NCBI GenBank assembly: GCA_007127275.1
Contig: SKZP01000387.1
Span: forward strand, 1-10,837
Source of the DNA: Planctomycetota bacterium
GTDB lineage: Bacteria > Planctomycetota > UBA8742 > SKZP01
Direction: 5' to 3'
DNA: 10,837 nucleotides
Position numbers and translations under genes: made by a program. The notes below the pieces were generated by a model that had not been told where the DNA came from, searched no databases, and saw only the letters and a program-made list of their open reading frames with translations. Each line of letters begins with the position of its first letter. Position 1 is the stretch's first letter. Shown here piece after piece: positions 6,459 to 10,837 of the stretch.

Positions 6459-7796
6459 ATGACTCTCGAACTTGAGCTTGCACTCCTGGTTGTCGTGCTG
6501 CTTACCTCGGCGTTCTTTTCCGGCTCCGAGGTAGCGGTGCTTGCCGCGTCGCGTATTCGCGTCAAGTTGCTTGCCGAGCAAGGCAAGCGCAGTGCGCAGG
6601 CGCTCGACTACATGCTGCAGGCGCCCAGTCGGTTGCTCGCGACCATCCTGATTGGCAACAACCTCGCCAACACGGCGACGACCGCGCTGACCACGGTGCT
6701 TGTCGCCCACGTCCTCACCGAGGCGGGACTGGATCCACACGGCGGCGAGGTCGTCGTTGTGGCGACGCTGATTGCGACCGTTTTCTTGCTCGTCGTCGGC
6801 GAGATCACCCCGAAGGGGATTGCCGTCAGTTTCGCGGAGCCGTTTGCACTAACAGCGGCGCGACCGTTGCGCTGGATGCAGATTGTGTTGCGCCCGGTGA
6901 TTGCCACCTTCTCGCTGCTCACCGTCGCCGTCGAGAAGGTGTTGCCGGGCAAGCCCCGCGGGGAGCTTTCCATGACGCCGGAGGAGTTGCGCCACCTTGC
7001 CGTGGTACTCTCGAACACCGGTGTACTCGTCACGCTGCAAGCGGATATCTTGCAGAACGTTGCGGCGCTGCAGAGCATTCAAGCGCGAGACGTGATGATT
7101 CCCCGCACCGAAGTCGCCTTCGTGCCGGCCGACGCGACTCGTGAGAAACTCCTCGAGATTCTGCGCGACCGACGCTACACCCGTTACCCCGTATACGAGC
7201 CGGAGAAGGGTTTCGACGAGATCGTCGGCATTCTGCACATGAAAGACATCATGGCACTGCCCCTCGAAGACGGCGAGATCCATGTGCGCGAACTCGCCGC
7301 GAAGCGGCCGCCAGTGTTCGTGCCGGAGTTTATGAAGGTCTCCACACTGTTTCGGCAACTGCAAGAGACACGCGGGCAGATGGCCGTTGTCGTCGACGAA
7401 TACGGCGGAACCGCCGGCATTGTCGCCCTCGAGGACATTGTCGAGGAGATTGTCGGCGAGATTGTCGACGAGTTTGAGCCGGCACCCATTCGACGGATCA
7501 CCGACTTCACGTATGTGTGCCTCGGTAACGTGCGGCTAGTCGAGGTTGCCGAAACCGTTGGCGTGGCGTTCGAGGATGCCGAGGGCGTGGACACGCTCGC
7601 CGGGTATGTGTTGCACCGCTTGGGCCGGCTACCCCGCGACGGAGAAGTCGTCGAGGCGCCAGGAATGACGCTGACGGTGCGCGAGGTAGACAAGCAGCGC
7701 ATCCGTCGCATCCAAGTGACGCGCCACCCGCGCTCCGGTGACGAACACCAAGTGCCGCCGCCAACGACGACGCAAGGTGACAGCAAGGCAAACTGA
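6459..7796 (+). CDS. CorC/HlyC-family CNNM-CBS membrane protein
   Basis: A 445-residue inner-membrane protein of the CorC/HlyC (YfjD/YtfL-like) family, linked to Mg2+/Co2+ transport or resistance. The order is complete. First comes a CNNM (DUF21) transmembrane domain (about 1-180) with the family motifs FSGSE (20-24), GNN (66-68) and GEITPK (114-119). Next is a CBS pair (about 205-330) starting at VMIPRTEV (212-219) and ending with VVDEYGGTAGIVALEDI (311-327). Last is the C-terminal CorC_HlyC domain (about 345-420). A short polar tail follows. The frame is open further upstream to TTG 6402, but I take ATG 6459 because it puts the first membrane helix (LELALLVVVLLTSAFF) at the N-terminus, as in relatives; no strong ribosome site decides it. 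CBS pairs in this family bind adenine nucleotides. The exact ion cannot be read from the sequence. Confidence 0.92.
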   Translation: MTLELELALLVVVLLTSAFFSGSEVAVLAASRIRVKLLAEQGKRSAQALDYMLQAPSRLLATILIGNNLANTATTALTTVLVAHVLTEAGLDPHGGEVVVVATLIATVFLLVVGEITPKGIAVSFAEPFALTAARPLRWMQIVLRPVIATFSLLTVAVEKVLPGKPRGELSMTPEELRHLAVVLSNTGVLVTLQADILQNVAALQSIQARDVMIPRTEVAFVPADATREKLLEILRDRRYTRYPVYEPEKGFDEIVGILHMKDIMALPLEDGEIHVRELAAKRPPVFVPEFMKVSTLFRQLQETRGQMAVVVDEYGGTAGIVALEDIVEEIVGEIVDEFEPAPIRRITDFTYVCLGNVRLVEVAETVGVAFEDAEGVDTLAGYVLHRLGRLPRDGEVVEAPGMTLTVREVDKQRIRRIQVTRHPRSGDEHQVPPPTTTQGDSKAN

Positions 7797-8044
7797 CGGA
7801 GAGCCCCGGCCAAGCGAATGTCCACGCGTCCCCAATTTGTGGAATGCCGCTCCAAAGCGTGAACGTCGCTGCCAAGTCCCCGGGCGTCCGTTATATGTCG
7901 TCACGTTCAGTTCTGAGTGCAGCGCAGGGCGCCTGGCGCAAGTTCTTCGAGGCGAGGCATGAACCACGCGTGTCGCCGCGTAGGGTTTGCGCTCGCGCCC
8001 CGCGCTCTCCTTGTTTCGTAAGAACTTGAAGGCATTCGGGTTCC
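7797..8044. other. Intergenic stretch, nothing recognisable
   Basis: No credible frame, RNA gene or terminator with a T run is seen between the CNNM-CBS gene and the hairpin cluster at 8045. Frames here are short and lack recognisable protein content. Confidence 0.5.
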
Positions 8045-8114
8045 CCCGTGGGTCGAGCACAGGACCCGTGGGTCGAGCACGCAACGGGTGCGACCCACGG
8101 GCGAAGCCCGTGGG
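8045..8114. repeat. REP-like hairpin cluster (CCCGTGGG family)
   Basis: CCCGTGGGTCGAGCAC occurs twice in direct orientation (8045-8060 and 8065-8080, 20-bp period). It is followed by a perfect hairpin CCCACGGGC-GAA-GCCCGTGGG (8094-8114, 9-bp stem, 3-base loop). The words CCCGTGGGTCGA and CCACGGGC also occur in the element at 6059-6306 (6230-6241 and 6218-6225), so both intergenic regions hold members of one dispersed repeat family. From 8115 to 8313 no further gene is evident before the next start codon. Confidence 0.7.
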
Positions 8115-8313
8115 CTTGGTTGCGCGCCGGGCATGCATGGGCCGAAACGGAAGCACGGGTTCCGAAGCGGTTTGTTTACGGGCCGCACTCAGCTAGGATG
8201 GCTTCGAGGCTGCCGGTGAGCAGCCGCCACGGGTGCACGCGCATGTGGCCGTGCGTCGTTGGCGGGTGACGGGTGGTCCGCTGTGCTACTTGGGTTTGCA
8301 GAGAGGTGTGAGA

Positions 8314-9537
8314 ATGATGTCCGACTCAACCGCCACCGCCAACGGCTCTTCACCCATGCCGGCGCAGGGGCGACGCGCGCCACTGCCGCCTTTGACGCGG
8401 ACCACGGCACTGGCTGCGGGAATCATTGCGCTCGGCGTTCTCGGTTCGGTGGCGATGTGGTTCCTCTCCCGGCCGGTCTCCGTACTTGCCTCGCCCGAAC
8501 TTGCACTCACCTTGGGGGGGATTTTCGCGGCGCTTGCCGTATTCGGCATGGGCCTTGTGTTGGGGCGCCGACCGCTGCGCACCGTGGCCTGGACGCTCGG
8601 CGCGGTGCTTGCGGCGCCGCTGTTCTGGTTGTTCTGGTTCGTTGTGGTTGTGCAGGCCATGCTCGGCGACTGGGGAGGACGCAGCCGCAGCGGCGACGCC
8701 ACGGCCGAAGAAGCGCTACCTGCAGCGGCAGCGGCCACACGAGCGGGGGACGAGGTGAAGCGCGAGCCTCTCCAGCTTCTCGGCGTGCAGCGCACCACCT
8801 TTCGGCTGGCCGTGCTCGGCACCATCACGCTGCTGATTCTTGGCCTGGGCGTCGTGCTTACGGCGGGGCCCGCCGTGCGCACCATGGCCGAGCGCGAGGG
8901 GATCCAGCAAGCCCGCGAGGAGATTGCCGCCGGCGAGCCGCGCTACTGGGTGGTCGTTCAGCAGGATCCGGAACGAATTGCGCCGTTGATGTTCGACTAC
9001 GAGCACGGCTTGCCGCTGCGCCTCGAACGGGTCACCGACCTGTGGGACCTCGCCTACCGCAAGACCCGCGCATACAACGGTGCGGTGCGCGGCTGGATTG
9101 CCGAGCACGGCTTGCCGGCCAACTCGGCGCTGTTGGACCCGGCGTTGAGCGAGCGGGAGGAGGCGCACCTTCTGCGCAAGATTGTCGAGGAGCCCGCGCC
9201 GGGCCCTGGCCGCTACGTGAATCCGGCCGGCGACGCCGTGTTCGTGATTGGTGAACCGGGCCCCAAGGGGATTGCGCTCGGCGTCTACGAAGACGCGCAG
9301 GAACCGAGGCCGGTGCTGGGGTGGTACGTGCCCGAGGTCTACGCCGTGGCCTGGCTGGACGAGACGCGCCTGGCCGTGGCAACCCGCGACCGTCGCGACC
9401 CGCGTCACCGTTTCGACGTCATTGACCTCGCCGCCGAGCCCGTGCGCATTGTCTACGGTCGCGCGCTCGTAGAAGATGAGTTGCCGCCGTCGGCGTTGCG
9501 AGACAATCCCAGTTTCGCGGCCGAGGCGGACGAGTAG
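8314..9537 (+). CDS. Four-helix membrane protein with large soluble C-terminus, unknown
   Basis: A 407-residue protein I do not recognise. After a polar, proline-rich N-terminus there are hydrophobic segments at about 31-51, 62-83 and 91-114. A charged, alanine-rich linker follows (115-160), then a fourth segment at about 164-185 and a soluble domain of about 220 residues. That last part contains phrases such as YWVVVQQDPERIAPLMFDYE, GYV-like strands (GRYVNPAGDAVFVIGEPGPK) and VYAVAWLDETRLAVATRDRR, which look like beta-rich or propeller-like strands. The topology could place it on either side of the membrane. ATG 8314 is chosen because GAGAGG (8301-8306) lies 7 bases before it; an ATG directly follows at 8317, and the frame is open back to 8233 without a better start. 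It ends in tandem stops TAG TGA (9535-9540) and is convergent with pdxA, 74 bases away. Confidence 0.75.
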   Translation: MMSDSTATANGSSPMPAQGRRAPLPPLTRTTALAAGIIALGVLGSVAMWFLSRPVSVLASPELALTLGGIFAALAVFGMGLVLGRRPLRTVAWTLGAVLAAPLFWLFWFVVVVQAMLGDWGGRSRSGDATAEEALPAAAAATRAGDEVKREPLQLLGVQRTTFRLAVLGTITLLILGLGVVLTAGPAVRTMAEREGIQQAREEIAAGEPRYWVVVQQDPERIAPLMFDYEHGLPLRLERVTDLWDLAYRKTRAYNGAVRGWIAEHGLPANSALLDPALSEREEAHLLRKIVEEPAPGPGRYVNPAGDAVFVIGEPGPKGIALGVYEDAQEPRPVLGWYVPEVYAVAWLDETRLAVATRDRRDPRHRFDVIDLAAEPVRIVYGRALVEDELPPSALRDNPSFAAEADE

Positions 9538-9611
9538 TGAACGGAGTGGATATCACGTCGTCGCGTGCTTCGCCTTCGCCTCCGCGTCGGGGAAAAGGAG
9601 GTGACAGCAAT

Positions 9612-10837
9612 CTACTCGTGACGTGTTGCCGTGGGGTAGGTTTCGCTCCACCGGTGGGCGAGCGTTAGTGCCGCCAGCATGGAGTCGGCGCGGGCGGTGC
9701 CTTGGCCGGCTCGGTCGTAGGCGGTGCCGTGGTCGGGGGAGGTGCGCACGAAGGGCAGGTTGAGCGTGGCGTTGACCGCTTCGTGGAAGGCCAATGTTTT
9801 GACCGCGCACAGCGCCTGGTCGTGGTACATGGCGACGACGACGTCGAACTCGCCTTCGCGGGCTCGGTGAAACACCGTGTCCGCCGGCCAGGGGCCGGAG
9901 ATTTCGAGGTCTACCGGCGGGCCTTCGTGGGCGCACGGATCCGCCGCGTCGAGGCCCTCGGCTTGGGCGCGCGCAATGGCCGGTGCGACGACCTCCTCGT
10001 CTTCGCGGCCCAGCAAGCCGCCTTCGCCGGCGTGCGGGTTGAGGCCGCATACGGCGACGCGCACCGGCTGCTTGAGTCGCTCGTACCGGCCGAGGGTGGT
10101 GCCTGCCCGCGTGATCAAACGTGCGAGCGGCTCGACCTCCAAGCGCTGCGGCACCTCGGCAAGCGGGATGTGTACCGTTGCAAGCGCTACGCGCAGGCCG
10201 CCGCCGACGAAGGACATGATGGAGTCGCGGCCGGTGGCCTCGCCAAGGCGACTCGTGTGGTCGAGATACGGCGCACCGGCCTGTTGCAGGGCGGCTTTGC
10301 TCAACGGTGCGGTGACGAGGCCACCGAGCGGCTCGTCGGCGTGCGTGCGGCGGTCGTTGCGCAAAGCGAGCACGTGCAGGGCGCACTCAAAGGCGCGGTA
10401 GGCGCAGGCGCCGCTGGCCGCCGTGGGCGTGCCCGGCTGGTGAACCGTACCCGCCGCGCTGACGTCCGCGTCGTCGACGTCGAGTGCCCAGAGGCGCAAG
10501 GCCGGATCCTTCGAGGCATGTTGCTCCAACTCGTCGAGCGCTCGTGCCATCTCGGCAGGCTCGCCGTGCGCAAGCGGCAACCACATCAGCGCCTCGCGCA
10601 CACGTTGCAGCGCCGGTGTGGCACGAGCGCCGTTGCCGAGGTGGCCGGCGGCGTCGCTGGCCGCGAGTTGCTCGAGCGCCGCCTCGAAGGCGCGCCGGCT
10701 GCCGAGCAGGAGCCACTTCCCGGGCTCGACGGACGCATTTTCGCTCCCCGCCTGCGCGGCAAGTTGCACAAGCGCCTTGGCGACAACCTCCGGGCCGACG
10801 CCGGCCGGGTCGCCAAGGGTAATCAAGGTGCGCGGTC
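9612..10837 (-). CDS. pdxA: 4-hydroxythreonine-4-phosphate dehydrogenase (5' truncated)
   Basis: PdxA oxidises 4-phosphooxy-L-threonine with NAD(P)+ and decarboxylates the product, a cytoplasmic step of pyridoxal phosphate (vitamin B6) synthesis by the DXP-dependent route. The frame is open to the right edge (PRTLITLGDPAGVGPE), so the start is outside; the TTG at 10826 is internal. Numbering from that TTG, the signature GDPAGVGPE is at 5-13. The three metal-binding histidines known from E. coli PdxA (H166, H211, H266) match H219 (VHIPL), H265 (GLNPHAGEGG) and H335 (MYHDQ), and the substrate-region DHT is at 189-191. The sequence ends with RTSPDHGTAYDRAG and a normal tail. It is over 400 residues against about 330 usually. 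Extra sequence lies near 45-135 and near 293-312. All key residues remain, so it is probably active. No pdx or ksgA/surA partner is visible on this side. Confidence 0.95.
   Translation of the reverse strand, partial: PRTLITLGDPAGVGPEVVAKALVQLAAQAGSENASVEPGKWLLLGSRRAFEAALEQLAASDAAGHLGNGARATPALQRVREALMWLPLAHGEPAEMARALDELEQHASKDPALRLWALDVDDADVSAAGTVHQPGTPTAASGACAYRAFECALHVLALRNDRRTHADEPLGGLVTAPLSKAALQQAGAPYLDHTSRLGEATGRDSIMSFVGGGLRVALATVHIPLAEVPQRLEVEPLARLITRAGTTLGRYERLKQPVRVAVCGLNPHAGEGGLLGREDEEVVAPAIARAQAEGLDAADPCAHEGPPVDLEISGPWPADTVFHRAREGEFDVVVAMYHDQALCAVKTLAFHEAVNATLNLPFVRTSPDHGTAYDRAGQGTARADSMLAALTLAHRWSETYPTATRHE

Noticed and set aside
8045..8114. CRISPR-like array from the two 16-bp direct repeats
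   Set aside because: Only two copies with a 4-bp gap; no spacers, no cas genes. The arrangement fits a REP-like hairpin cluster.
9538..9611. Bidirectional terminator between the convergent genes
   Set aside because: No stem of useful length with a T run on either strand could be found in the 74 bases.

Overview
The window comes from a GC-rich bacterium. Gene content and protein style (XPD/DinG-like helicase, CorC-type CNNM/CBS protein, PdxA, ArsR-SRPBCC pair, group II introns) suggest a proteobacterium, probably a gammaproteobacterium, but no marker gene settles this.

Layout, left to right. (1) Positions 1-1996 (+): the 3' part of a DEAD_2/XPD-like iron-sulfur DNA helicase whose start lies outside the window. 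(2) Positions 1997-2672: no convincing gene. This stretch holds a 148-bp inverted-repeat element (MITE-like) and, 8 bp further on, the 3' tail (domains V and VI) of a minus-strand group II intron. (3) Positions 2673-4145 (-): a two-gene operon of an ArsR-type repressor and a tandem-domain SRPBCC/AHSA1 protein, with overlapping reading frames and a palindromic operator lying over the promoter. (4) Positions 4174 to about 4650 (-): a second, gutted group II intron. It keeps its domain V/VI tail and the first ~50 codons of its reverse transcriptase, but most of that gene is deleted. (5) Positions 4798-6051 (+): an unfamiliar six-helix membrane protein with a two-repeat cytoplasmic N-terminal region. 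(6) Positions 6059-6306: an intergenic mosaic of hairpins bounded by 25-bp inverted repeats. (7) Positions 6459-7796 (+): a CorC/HlyC-family CNNM-CBS membrane protein. (8) Positions 7797-8313: non-coding, with a second copy of the CCCGTGGG hairpin family. (9) Positions 8314-9537 (+): a four-helix membrane protein of unknown function. (10) Positions 9612-10837 (-): pdxA (vitamin B6 synthesis), running off the right edge and convergent with the preceding gene.

The window is mostly ordinary chromosome with single-gene units. The unusual part is 2350-4650, where an ArsR-SRPBCC cassette sits between two direct copies of a group II intron 3' end, next to a palindromic mobile element. This looks like a repeat-rich insertion hot spot. 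I see no defence system, CRISPR array, tRNA or rRNA gene, and I do not claim a new biological system. The best candidates for a second look are the intron-flanked cassette, the composite hairpin element at 6059-6306, and the repeat-plus-membrane protein at 4798-6051.
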